DNA from: Sphingopyxis panaciterrae
GTDB taxonomy: Bacteria > Pseudomonadota > Alphaproteobacteria > Sphingomonadales > Sphingomonadaceae
Direction of reading: 5' to 3'
NCBI RefSeq assembly: GCF_011762125.1
Contig: NZ_JAASQN010000004.1
Coordinates: forward strand, 186,001 to 250,000
Length of the DNA: 64,000 nucleotides
In this document: positions 39,821 to 49,277 of the stretch, piece by piece
How positions within the stretch are numbered: position 1 is the first letter of the stretch
Layout of the letters: each line of letters begins with the position of its first letter
Made by a program: the position numbers and the translations under genes
The notes under the pieces: generated by a model
The model's input: the letters and a program-made list of their open reading frames with translations, nothing else
Databases searched by the model: none
What the model was told of the DNA's origin: nothing

Positions 39821-42169
39821 TCATTGACGGATCGTCACCGGCTCGCTGATCGCCTGCGCCGCAATCTCTTCCTTCGAGAAGGGATAGGGGTGCAGCGCCA
39901 GCTTCGAAAATTCGCGCGTCTGATCGGCATAATGCGGCGACGCGGGGTCGGTCGATTGCGAATAGGTCAGGATCGCCTTGGCGACCGGCCCCTTGTCGTC
40001 GAAGCCGACCGACTGCACATAGCTCGCGCCATGGACGACGCCGAAGCCGCCCTTGACCGGCAAGGCGGCGGTATAGTTGAGCGTGCCCACCGGCGATCCC
40101 GAAATCGGTATCCGCTCTTCGCCGCGTTCGGCGAACTGCACCTCGCCGAGCGGCGCGTCGAGCGCGATGCCCATCTTGGTCAGCGTATCGGCCGCAAATT
40201 TAAGGTCGGCAAGCAGCGCGTCGCCCGCGGCCCCGTCGACCGCGATCGTGCGCGGTGTGCCGATCACGTCGCTGCGATCGAATGTGTCAGTCCACAGGTC
40301 GGCCCGCAATCCCGTCTTGCCCCAGAAGATCGCAAACAGCATCGCACCGCGGCTGCCCAGATCAGCCGTGCCGTCCCATTTGGCAAGCGCCGCACACGCC
40401 GGCTTCGGCGCATCGGAACGTTCGCAAAGCTTCCGCATCGAAGGCATCGCAAGGGCGCCGGCAAAATTCTTGTTGCCAAGCATCGTCTGGATGCCAAGGT
40501 CGATATCGAACTTGCCCGATTGCAGGACGCGCCGGATTTCCTGCAGCCCCGACCGCGTGCGCATGCTGGGCAGCAGATGGAAATCGGGGCCCATCATCGG
40601 CCCGAGTTCGGCAATCGGTGCTTCGATATTCGCCCAGCGATAGCTGTCGTTGCTGTTCTGGACGTAATCGCGCCGATAGACCGCTGCCATTTGCGCCGCG
40701 GGGAGCAGCCCCGTCACCGGCGCGCCCGGCGTCTTTTCCCATTCGCAGGCCGAGCGGCTGCCGTCGAGGAAATAGAGCCGCTGCAGAAAGCCGGGCGTCG
40801 GCGGCGACATCGAACCGCAGGCGGCGAAGCGTTCAGCCGATATATTGACCGCCGGGCTGATGTCGGCATAGAGCGCATTGCCATCCCGGTCCGCCGCCAG
40901 CGTATTAAGAAACGGCGCGTGCAGATATTTGGCCAGTGCATCGTGGACGCCGCGCACATTCCGCGCCCGCGCCATGGCGAGATAGCCTTCACCGCTGCGC
41001 ACATTGCCCTTGTTGGCATCGGCGATGGCATAGGCATTCTGGCGCGTCCATGCATAGGCGGTGCCCGGCATCGACAGGATCGGGCCGTAGCGCGAAAGAT
41101 ACAGTGTCCGCACGACGGGCGCCCCGTCCTTCATTGCGACGCTGATCTCGCGGCGCTCCATCGGCACGCGCTTGCCGTCGACGATATAGGCGGTCGGGTC
41201 GGCCGGATCGAGCGTCAGCTTGAACAGACTCATATGCGCCGCCGTGTCGACGGTATGCGTCCAGGCGACGTCCTTGTTGAAACCGATCCCGACATAGGGC
41301 TGATTGGTGATCGCGGCGCCGGCGACGTCGAACTTGCCGGGGATGGTGAGGTGGATCTGGTAAAAGCGGTTGGGACCGTACCAGGGAAAATGCGGATTGC
41401 CGACGACCATGCCCTTGCCGTCGGTCGTGGCATCGCCGCCGAACGCCCAGCCGTTGCTGCCCAGCTTCATCGACGCGCGCACCTCGTCGGCGAACTGCGG
41501 CGCCGACGTGACCGGCTGCGCACTGGCATGTTCGGCCTCGGCAACGGGCGGCGCGGCCTCGGCGATTTTCGCCGCCGCCATCGCCGATCCCGCCAGCATG
41601 GTGAAGCCATTCAACGACCGCAACACATCGTCGCGGGTGATTTCGTGCACCCACGGCTGGCCGGCACATCCGGCCGGCAGCTTGTCCCGATTGTCGCGGA
41701 GGAAGCGGTTATAGCCCGCGACCCAGCCGGCGATCAGCGCCCTTGAATCGGCCGATGTCTTGGCGAAACCGGCGCGCAGCGCCTTGATGTCCTGCATCGT
41801 CGCATAATAGAGGTCGCTGTCGATATTCTTCGCGGGGACGAGCCCGATCACCGTCGCGCCGTCGGGACCGAAATAGCGCGAACGCTGGCCCGACGCGCTG
41901 ACATACCCGTCCGCCATCAAACAGATATTGTCCTGCGCCTGCGCATAGGCGGCGCCGAACCCCAGTCCGCCGAAATCCTTTGCCTCGACGTGCGGAATGC
42001 CGAAGGTGGTGCGGGTAATCGTCGCTTCATAACGCGATGCCGCCTGCGCCGCCGGGGCGAGCAACGCCGGTACCGCGAACAGCGCCGCCATCGATCCCCA
42101 CGCCCGCCAAGGCCGTCCGTTCCTGTCCGGGCGGAGCGAAGGGGGGGCAAGGACGGCGGCGATATTCAT
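39821..42169 (-). CDS. penicillin acylase family protein (AHL acylase-like)
   Basis: 782-residue Ntn hydrolase, made as a precursor and autocleaved. After the signal (about 1-43, with a long basic N-region) comes the alpha chain, then G237-S238 in MKLGSNGWAFGG; S238 is the expected N-terminal nucleophile. NPHFPWYGPNRFYQIHL and YVGIGFNKDVAWTHTVD follow as in AHL acylases such as PvdQ/QuiP. These enzymes cut amide-linked acyl groups from beta-lactams, homoserine lactones or peptides; the substrate is open. Follows the TonB receptor by 161 bp and precedes the CPBP gene. Confidence 0.9.
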   Translation of the reverse strand: MNIAAVLAPPSLRPDRNGRPWRAWGSMAALFAVPALLAPAAQAASRYEATITRTTFGIPHVEAKDFGGLGFGAAYAQAQDNICLMADGYVSASGQRSRYFGPDGATVIGLVPAKNIDSDLYYATMQDIKALRAGFAKTSADSRALIAGWVAGYNRFLRDNRDKLPAGCAGQPWVHEITRDDVLRSLNGFTMLAGSAMAAAKIAEAAPPVAEAEHASAQPVTSAPQFADEVRASMKLGSNGWAFGGDATTDGKGMVVGNPHFPWYGPNRFYQIHLTIPGKFDVAGAAITNQPYVGIGFNKDVAWTHTVDTAAHMSLFKLTLDPADPTAYIVDGKRVPMERREISVAMKDGAPVVRTLYLSRYGPILSMPGTAYAWTRQNAYAIADANKGNVRSGEGYLAMARARNVRGVHDALAKYLHAPFLNTLAADRDGNALYADISPAVNISAERFAACGSMSPPTPGFLQRLYFLDGSRSACEWEKTPGAPVTGLLPAAQMAAVYRRDYVQNSNDSYRWANIEAPIAELGPMMGPDFHLLPSMRTRSGLQEIRRVLQSGKFDIDLGIQTMLGNKNFAGALAMPSMRKLCERSDAPKPACAALAKWDGTADLGSRGAMLFAIFWGKTGLRADLWTDTFDRSDVIGTPRTIAVDGAAGDALLADLKFAADTLTKMGIALDAPLGEVQFAERGEERIPISGSPVGTLNYTAALPVKGGFGVVHGASYVQSVGFDDKGPVAKAILTYSQSTDPASPHYADQTREFSKLALHPYPFSKEEIAAQAISEPVTIRQ

Positions 42170-42330
42170 GTCTTTTCTTCTTTCTCAGCCACGGGACGAC
42201 CGGCGCGTCGGCCATTCCATGATCCTGACATAGCCGAACGGCCCGGCCATCGTGCGCTGCACAATGACCGGACCGGTCTTTGACGCCGTCCGGGAAGCAA
42301 GGGATCCGGACGACCTCGATTGATCGAGCC

Positions 42331-44706
42331 CTAGAAGCTATAGCTTAATGTCGCGCCCCAAGTCCGCGGGCGATAGGTCTGCCGCAGCAAGCGCTCACCC
42401 CCGCCCAACGCGAGCCGGCCCAGTTCGTCCTGCGAATTAAGCAGGTTGTCCACGAACACGGAGGCATTGACACCACCACTACGAACACCAAGTCGCGCAC
42501 TGACAAAGTTGCGGGCTTCGATAAGGGCATAATTTGGGTCGTAACCAGCGTTGCCCTTTGGTGTCGTATAGCCGCTGCGGTAATCATACTGCACGTGGCC
42601 ATAGCCGATCGCGTCGCCCGTTCCCAACGCAGTCTCATAGTCCGCCGCCAGCGAAATAATCCAAGGCGGCGCGAAACGGTCGCCCTTGGTGACGATCGGA
42701 AGCGGATTGGTCGGGACCGTGAGCGTCTCTCGCACCTTCGCGTTCGTGTAGCTGAAGTTGGCATCGAGCGAGAGACCGGTGATCGGCGTCACCGTGATTT
42801 TCCCCTCGACGCCCCGCGCGCGTGACTTGCCCAGATTGTCTAGGAAGGGATTTCCACAGCTTAACACGCTGCGAGTCCGCTGCACGTCAGTCCAGTCGAT
42901 CTGGAACACATCGCCGGCGAAAGTCAGCCAGCCACCGGCGCGCCCCTTGGCCCCGACCTCATAACTCCAGGTGCTGTCGGACCGATACTGGCGAGGCGGA
43001 TATCCATCGGGATAGCCGAGGCTTCGCAACTGGGCCTGACAAGCATCGTCGAGGGTGCCGGGGGCCGGGATCGAGTTGGTGCCGCCTGGGCGGAAGCCCT
43101 TGCCCGTCGAAGCGTAAAACATCAAATTCTCGTTCGGCTCGTACTCGATACCGAACTTCGGCGTGATCGGGCTCTCGGACGTGCGGCCGGTATTCACATC
43201 ATCGGTCGGCAATTTATAACCGCTGACCTGCCTGAAGTCGAACGTCACGTACGAATAGCGAAGGCCGGCGTTCACCGACAACTTGTCAGTCAACTGGTAC
43301 TCCACATTGCCGAACACGGCGAATTGCTTGTCGCGCGCTTGGTCGAGCAGATAACCAACGGTGCCATTCACCACGGGCACCAGTCCCAAAGCATCCCACA
43401 AGAACGGCCCGTCGGTGGCAGGTGCGGTGTCGAACTCCTCGGCCGTCTGACGCGAGTTCTGATAAAACACGCCCGCGACATAGCTGAGCGGGCCCGTGTC
43501 CGGATTGGACTGGATCCGCAATTCCTGGGTGAAGGCGCGCTGGCGCATCTGGAGATTGATGACCGCCCGTTCGTCGATGCCGGGAAAGTCGAGATCGGCG
43601 GGAATCGGACCGGGGAAACCAAACACCGGACCGAGGGCACCAAATATGTCGATATAAAATGCGGTGGCATCGTCCTTGTTGACGACCCGGCGATCGGTAA
43701 TGGAGGTATTGCTGATCAACGTCGCCGGACCGAGGTCCTGTTCGACCTTGAGCGAATAGATCGTCGCGCGGTCGCGGCCATAGGAATCAAGACCCTCGCC
43801 GCTGGTGAATTTGGGATATGCTGGCCGGTCATACGGATTGCTCTCGCGCCATTCCCAGAACTGGTCGCTGTTGTCGCGATTGGCCTTTTGATGGAAGACG
43901 CCCGCCGTAATCGTCGTATCATCGGTCGGCTTGAACGCCAACTGCGCTTGCCCGACAAAGGTATCACGTTCGTTATGATTCTTCCGCGCCGTGCCGCGAT
44001 TGGCGACAATCGGCACGCGGTCGATATAGCCGCCGTCGCGGCGGTAATAGGCGCTCACGCGAAAGGCGAGCTTGTCCTTGATGATCGGGCCGCCAACAGC
44101 CGCACCGCCTTCATAGCTAAGGCCGCCGCCTTCGGTAGTCGCCAGTTCGGCGCGCGAATAACCGGTAAATTCGCTAAAGCCCGGCTTTGCCGAAATGAAG
44201 CGCACCGCGCCGCCCATCGCGCCAGCGCCGTACAAGGTACCCTGCGGGCCGCGCAACACTTCGACACGCTCGAGGTCAAACATCGCCGGATAGAAGTTGG
44301 TCGTCAGGCTGACCGAGCGGACCTGCACCGGAGTGTCATCGATATACACACCGTTCATGGTCGCGCCGACCGACGACGACAGGCCGCGGATCACCAGATA
44401 TTTGATGCCGAATGTGCCCTGGTTGATCGAGATGCCCGGCGTCATGCGGGCGAGATCCTCCATATTCCGCACGCCCTTCAGATCGAGCGACTCCTGCGAA
44501 TAAGCCGTGATACTGATTGGCGCTTGGAGAATCGATTCATCCCGCCGGGTCGCCGTGACCACGATATCGCTGTCGGACCGCGCTCGCTCGTCGGCAGCTA
44601 CGCGCTCTTCGCGTTCGTTCGGCATCGTCTGCGCCAACGCCGCAAACGGACAGCTCAGCGCCAGAGCCGAGATGCCGCCAACCCAATATTTCTTTCCATG
44701 ATTCAT
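42331..44706 (-). CDS. TonB-dependent receptor
   Basis: 791-residue outer-membrane receptor. Signal peptide 1-25 (SCPFAALAQ), TonB-box-like SDIVVTATRR near 46-55, plug domain (NMEDLARMTPGISINQ ... RGLSSSVG ... YIDDTPV ... VEVLRGPQGTLYGAGAMGGAV), then a 22-strand-type barrel ending in Phe (LSYSF). No FecA-like signalling extension. SD AGGGGGA precedes the ATG. It lies 52 bp after the permease-M1 gene and before the penicillin acylase gene, suggesting uptake of the compound those enzymes process. Confidence 0.95.
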   Translation of the reverse strand: MNHGKKYWVGGISALALSCPFAALAQTMPNEREERVAADERARSDSDIVVTATRRDESILQAPISITAYSQESLDLKGVRNMEDLARMTPGISINQGTFGIKYLVIRGLSSSVGATMNGVYIDDTPVQVRSVSLTTNFYPAMFDLERVEVLRGPQGTLYGAGAMGGAVRFISAKPGFSEFTGYSRAELATTEGGGLSYEGGAAVGGPIIKDKLAFRVSAYYRRDGGYIDRVPIVANRGTARKNHNERDTFVGQAQLAFKPTDDTTITAGVFHQKANRDNSDQFWEWRESNPYDRPAYPKFTSGEGLDSYGRDRATIYSLKVEQDLGPATLISNTSITDRRVVNKDDATAFYIDIFGALGPVFGFPGPIPADLDFPGIDERAVINLQMRQRAFTQELRIQSNPDTGPLSYVAGVFYQNSRQTAEEFDTAPATDGPFLWDALGLVPVVNGTVGYLLDQARDKQFAVFGNVEYQLTDKLSVNAGLRYSYVTFDFRQVSGYKLPTDDVNTGRTSESPITPKFGIEYEPNENLMFYASTGKGFRPGGTNSIPAPGTLDDACQAQLRSLGYPDGYPPRQYRSDSTWSYEVGAKGRAGGWLTFAGDVFQIDWTDVQRTRSVLSCGNPFLDNLGKSRARGVEGKITVTPITGLSLDANFSYTNAKVRETLTVPTNPLPIVTKGDRFAPPWIISLAADYETALGTGDAIGYGHVQYDYRSGYTTPKGNAGYDPNYALIEARNFVSARLGVRSGGVNASVFVDNLLNSQDELGRLALGGGERLLRQTYRPRTWGATLSYSF

Positions 44707-44758
44707 ACTATCCCCCTAGTATTTTAAGTTAAGATTATAATTTAATTATATTAAATTT
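44707..44758 (-). promoter_or_regulatory. AT-rich spacer, possible internal promoter for the TonB receptor
   Basis: This 52-bp spacer is strikingly AT-rich for the region. On the minus strand TATAAT occurs twice, and ATTTAAT-TAT-ATTAAAT (44740-44756) is a 7-3-7 dyad. No good -35 is seen, so promoter function is tentative. Confidence 0.4.
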
Positions 44759-47700
44759 CTAATTGGCTCCAACTACTACAACATTGTCTTCCACGTTCCG
44801 GTCGATGTATTTGAGATAGGGGTCGAGGCCGACGAACTTGGGCTGCTTGTCCACGACCATCGTCAGCTTGCGCTTGCCGGATCGGATCGGCTCAGCCTTC
44901 AACGACAGGACATTCGCCTGGCCGAACGCCTTCGCGCCCGGGTCGGCAGTGAACACGCCGACATCGATGATTGCATCCAGCGGCGCGTCGGTTTCGACAC
45001 CCTTGCCGTCGGCGTAGCGCTTGTGCGCCTCAACGGTCATCGTCAGGTTCCACTTGCCGTCTGGGCGGCGGCTCGTCTGCGCACCGGCAACCTTGAGGTC
45101 ATAGAGCGTGATGTGCTGGAACATGTCGGTGATCAGCTGCTGTTGCTGCGGCGTCTTCGCCTCGGCGCGCAACAGGTTCACCAGATGGCGGCCGGTCGGA
45201 TAGGGCGGGCCCTTGAACGCGAACTGCTGCACCAGATTGCGCAGGGCGCGATTGACCTCGGCCTCGCCTAGCTGGTCCTTGAGCAGGTACATGACGTTCC
45301 CGCCCTTCTGGTAGCGGACATAGGCCTGCTCCTGAACGCGTTCGAGCGTCGGTTCGGCGACATTCTCCTTGCCGCGCTGGCGCAGATAACCGTCCATGCC
45401 GCGGCGCAGGAACTTGCGGATCATCGCTTCGCCGTAACGCTTCTCCATCACCATGATCGCCGAATATTGGGCGAGCGTTTCCGACAGGACGGTGCTGCCC
45501 TCCATGTCGGCGCCGGTCACCTGATGGAACCACCATTGGTGCGCCAGTTCATGCGCGGTGACATAGGCGATGAAGTCGACGCCGTCCTTCTCATCGATCT
45601 TGGTGATGAAACCGGCGCCTTCCGAATAGGGTACGGTACCCGGGAACGCCTGCGCGAAATTATTGTAGACCGGGAATTCGATGACGCGGAATTGCTTGAA
45701 CTGGTACGGGCCGAAATTCTTCGAATAATAGGCCAGCCCGTCCTTCGCGATGTCGACGAACCGGTCGACATTATAGGTGTGCGTCGGGTGGTAATAGATT
45801 TCGATCCCGATGCCGTTCCACTGATCCTTGCGCACCGCATATTTGGCGGCGTTGATCGAGAAGAAGTTGAGGATCGGCGCTTCGGTGCGGAAGCGCGCGA
45901 TCTGGCGGCCGCCGGTCACCGTGCGCGAGATGCGCTGGCCGGGCGCCACCAGCACCTGATCGACTGGACCGCGGACGGTGACGTCGGCGTTCACATAATC
46001 GCTGTCGTGGCGCAGGTAGGTGAAGGCGCGGGCATGCTCGTCCTCCAGCTTGCTGATCTTGAGATCGGGGTCGAGCCCATATTTGCGGCGGGTGGCGCGA
46101 TCCTGCAGCAGCGGCCAGCGCGACACGCCAAGGTTCGGCGTCAGCGCGAAATTGTTGAGGAAGATGCCGTTGCCGACGATGCGGTCCTCATTGCCCGAAT
46201 TGCGGAACCCGTGCTGCTCGCGCACCGTCTCGAACCGCACTTCGCGCCTCTCTCCCGGCGCCATCGGCTTGTCATAGGTATAGATACGGAAATTATAGTC
46301 CTTGAGCTCCTTGGTCATCCGCGCGCCCGGTACATCGAGCGACAGCAGCTTGATCCCCGGTTCGATCGTCGTGCCGAGGAAGCTCTTGGTGACCGACGGA
46401 TGCGCCCAGGCGAGATAGACCTGGGTCAGAGGCTTGCCGGTCTTGTTCTCGATAACATAGCTGCCGCGCGTGACGGCGCGCAGTTGATCGGGATACAGAT
46501 CGACATCGAGCGTCATGTCGGTGATGTGCGGCTGCGGATGCGCCTCATAGGGCAGCAGTGCCTTTTCGTAATTCGCCGCCCAGCGCTGGCTCTCGTTGAA
46601 CGTCGGAAAATCGTTCAGCACATAATTATTATAATAGATCCAGCTGCCGACCGCGACCATCATCAGGGCCGCAACGCCGCCGATCGCACCCGCCGCTCCG
46701 GTCAGACGCTGCGGCAGCTTGCGGATCCGCACCTTGAGCGGCGCCGATGCGCCGCGGCGCCACAGCCCCCATGCCAGTACGGTGAGGATGACCGCTCCGG
46801 CCGTCCAATAGAGGCGATACCAGGCGGCATAGCCCGCATAATCGCCCAGCCCGTTCATGTCCGACAGCGGCGTCGGCGACGTGGTGGCATAGATGTAAAG
46901 ATGGCTCTCGAATCCCATCGTCGGCAGCATCGTTTCCGCGACGAAATAGAGCAGCATGAACAGCAGCCCGACGAACTTGTGCGGCGCGAGCGTCTGCACA
47001 AATACCGCGAGCACCGCATACATCACCATGGTGAGGAACCAGGGCGCCAGGAACCAGGTGAAATAATGGCTGTACTCGATCGCGGTGAAGCCCTTGAGCC
47101 ATTGCACGGCGATCGCGGCGACGATCGACATCAGGCCCATCGCCAGCAGGATAGCGCAGATCGCAAGAATCTTCGGGACCATGAACGCCCAGTCGGGCGA
47201 CGGCGTCGAATCGACGATCTCGTGCATGCGGCGCTCGCGGTCGCGCCACACCAGTTCACCGGCGTAGAAGGCGGCGATGAACAACGGAATGGTGATGAAC
47301 TGCTCGTTGAGCGCCTGGATCATCACGCGCGTGACCGGATAGATGACGGTCACCGTATCGTCGCCGGCAAGCCACAGGCCGATCAGCTGGTTCAGAAAGG
47401 CAAAGCCCAGCAACACGATGAACACCGGGCTGCGGAGCACGCCGAGCATTTCGAAACGCGTCAAGGCGGCCAGCGGCCCCCAGCCCAGCCCGCGATGGGT
47501 CGGCGGCGGCGCAGTGGCCGTCGAGACGACCGCATTGTCTGACTCATCTTCGTTCAGCTTGCCCCGCGCGGGCCGGCGGTCGGCGCGCGTCGCGAAACCG
47601 GTACGGATGAACGAACGCCACGCCAGCGCGAGGAAGCCCAGCGCGACGGCAAACCATATCGCGCGGCTCTGCAGGACCAGGCCGACGAACGGCGGCAACA

Positions 47701-48388
47701 GGATATTGCGGTCGTTCGCGGTCCAGTTTTTGGTCGCATAGGAGAGCGAGGAGAGCCCGAACGGATCGCTCAGCGTTGCGAGCGCGCCGAATTCAGGACG
47801 CCGCAGATACATGCTGGTGAACAGATAGATCGCCAGCACGACAAGCGCACCGACATAGGTTGCCACCAGCGAGCGCGTGATCGTCGACAGCGCGAAGAAG
47901 CCCGCCGAAAGCAGGAACAGGGTCGGCAGACAGAACAGGAAATAGGCGTAAAGATAATCGCCGATGTTGATCGGGCCGATTGTTTCGGGATCGACTCCGG
48001 GCATGATCAACGCTGCCAGCAGGCCAAGCGGCACGCTGATGAACGCCAGCGAGGCAGCGGCGAAACCGCCGGTGAAGCGGCCGAACAGATAGTTGAACTT
48101 GGACAGGCGCGTCGCCTGGATGATCGGGCCAAAGCCGGTTTCGTCGTCGCGCAGCACGACGCTGGCGACGAAGGCCACGACGATGAACATCGCGAAGATC
48201 GTCCAGATCACCGACTGCAGCGCGATCGCAAACGGCGCGTTGCGGAAAACCTGGCCGCCCCAGCCGATCCGGATATCGTCCGACGCCACCATGCCGAAAG
48301 CAAGGAGGAAGAAGATCAGGAACGTGCCCCAGAACATGGGCGAGCGAAGCTGGTATTTCAGCTCGAATGCAGCGACGTGGCCAAACAT
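44759..48388 (-). CDS. ABC-2 type permease fused to M1 peptidase domain
   Basis: 1209-residue fusion. Residues 1-about 610 form two ABC-2-like membrane halves (about six hydrophobic segments each) joined by a cytoplasmic linker rich in Lys/Arg/Asp near 285-320. A further helix (about 585-610, VAALMMVAVGSWIYY) leads into a C-terminal M1 metallopeptidase, which should therefore be periplasmic. Zinc site HELAH at 946-950 with the third ligand E970 in LSET, 19 residues after the motif instead of the usual 18. The exopeptidase motif GAMEN is replaced by SEGAGF. ATG at 48388 follows TTGAGG, which includes the stop of the ATPase gene. Partner of that ATPase. Confidence 0.9.
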   Translation of the reverse strand: MFGHVAAFELKYQLRSPMFWGTFLIFFLLAFGMVASDDIRIGWGGQVFRNAPFAIALQSVIWTIFAMFIVVAFVASVVLRDDETGFGPIIQATRLSKFNYLFGRFTGGFAAASLAFISVPLGLLAALIMPGVDPETIGPINIGDYLYAYFLFCLPTLFLLSAGFFALSTITRSLVATYVGALVVLAIYLFTSMYLRRPEFGALATLSDPFGLSSLSYATKNWTANDRNILLPPFVGLVLQSRAIWFAVALGFLALAWRSFIRTGFATRADRRPARGKLNEDESDNAVVSTATAPPPTHRGLGWGPLAALTRFEMLGVLRSPVFIVLLGFAFLNQLIGLWLAGDDTVTVIYPVTRVMIQALNEQFITIPLFIAAFYAGELVWRDRERRMHEIVDSTPSPDWAFMVPKILAICAILLAMGLMSIVAAIAVQWLKGFTAIEYSHYFTWFLAPWFLTMVMYAVLAVFVQTLAPHKFVGLLFMLLYFVAETMLPTMGFESHLYIYATTSPTPLSDMNGLGDYAGYAAWYRLYWTAGAVILTVLAWGLWRRGASAPLKVRIRKLPQRLTGAAGAIGGVAALMMVAVGSWIYYNNYVLNDFPTFNESQRWAANYEKALLPYEAHPQPHITDMTLDVDLYPDQLRAVTRGSYVIENKTGKPLTQVYLAWAHPSVTKSFLGTTIEPGIKLLSLDVPGARMTKELKDYNFRIYTYDKPMAPGERREVRFETVREQHGFRNSGNEDRIVGNGIFLNNFALTPNLGVSRWPLLQDRATRRKYGLDPDLKISKLEDEHARAFTYLRHDSDYVNADVTVRGPVDQVLVAPGQRISRTVTGGRQIARFRTEAPILNFFSINAAKYAVRKDQWNGIGIEIYYHPTHTYNVDRFVDIAKDGLAYYSKNFGPYQFKQFRVIEFPVYNNFAQAFPGTVPYSEGAGFITKIDEKDGVDFIAYVTAHELAHQWWFHQVTGADMEGSTVLSETLAQYSAIMVMEKRYGEAMIRKFLRRGMDGYLRQRGKENVAEPTLERVQEQAYVRYQKGGNVMYLLKDQLGEAEVNRALRNLVQQFAFKGPPYPTGRHLVNLLRAEAKTPQQQQLITDMFQHITLYDLKVAGAQTSRRPDGKWNLTMTVEAHKRYADGKGVETDAPLDAIIDVGVFTADPGAKAFGQANVLSLKAEPIRSGKRKLTMVVDKQPKFVGLDPYLKYIDRNVEDNVVVVGAN

Positions 48389-48398
48389 GTCTATGTCC

Positions 48399-49277
48399 TC
48401 AAGCCGCGCGGCGCAGCGGCAGCAGCGTCGAGAAATAGACGTCTTCGAGGTCGCCCTCGGCCGCCTCGAACCCGTTCCCGGGATGATTGTCGGCGAGCAC
48501 ATGGATCACCGTGCGGCCCGAGGCGAGCCGGGTCGCGATGACATCATATTGCGCGCGGTGCGCGTCGAGCTCGTGCTTGTCGATCGTCTTGGTCCACACG
48601 CGGCCCTTGACCTGCGCGACCAGTTCGTTCGGCGAGCCCGTGGTGATGATCCTGCCGCCTGCGATGATTGCCGCATTCTGGCAGAGATTGGCGATGTCCT
48701 GCACGATATGCGTCGAAAAGATCACGACGATATTCTCGGCGACTTCGGACAACAGGTTGAGAAAGCGGTTGCTTTCCTCGGGGTCGAGGCCGGCGGTCGG
48801 CTCGTCGACGATCACCAGGCGCGGCTGGCCGATCAGGGCCTGCGCGATGCCGAAACGCTGGCGCATGCCGCCCGAGAAACCGGCGACCGCCTTGTTGCGC
48901 ACGCTCCACAGATTGACCTGGTTGAGCAATGTCGCGACGGCATCGCGGCGTTCGCCGCGGTTGCTATATCCCTTGAGCACCGCGAGATGATCGAGCATGT
49001 CCCACGCCGACACGCGCGGATAGACGCCGAAATCCTGCGGCAAATAACCCAGCGTCCGGCGTAGCGCATCGGGGTCGGCCAGCACATCGATCGCATCGAA
49101 CCGGATCGCGCCCGACGTCGGCACCTGCAGCGTCGCGATCGTCCGCATCAGCGTCGACTTGCCCGCCCCGTTCGGCCCCAAAAGCCCGAACATCCCGCTC
49201 GGCACATCGAGCGACACCGAGTCGAGTGCACGCGTTCCGTTCGGATATACGTGGGTAAGATTCTCGATATGGAGCAT
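48399..49277 (-). CDS. ABC transporter ATP-binding protein
   Basis: 292-residue cytoplasmic ATPase. Walker A GPNGAGKST at 34-42, signature FSGGMRQRFG, Walker B LVIVDEPTAGLDPEE and the H-loop in FSTHIVQD are intact. It resembles the ATPases of ABC-2 exporters, with a short C-terminal domain. First gene of a six-gene colinear block; its stop codon sits inside the SD of the permease-M1 gene 10 bp downstream, so the two should be made in step. Confidence 0.94.
   Translation of the reverse strand: MLHIENLTHVYPNGTRALDSVSLDVPSGMFGLLGPNGAGKSTLMRTIATLQVPTSGAIRFDAIDVLADPDALRRTLGYLPQDFGVYPRVSAWDMLDHLAVLKGYSNRGERRDAVATLLNQVNLWSVRNKAVAGFSGGMRQRFGIAQALIGQPRLVIVDEPTAGLDPEESNRFLNLLSEVAENIVVIFSTHIVQDIANLCQNAAIIAGGRIITTGSPNELVAQVKGRVWTKTIDKHELDAHRAQYDVIATRLASGRTVIHVLADNHPGNGFEAAEGDLEDVYFSTLLPLRRAA

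Noticed and set aside
45467..47542. 691-codon plus-strand frame opposite the permease-M1 gene
   Set aside because: Shadow of the minus-strand gene; no RBS and biased composition.
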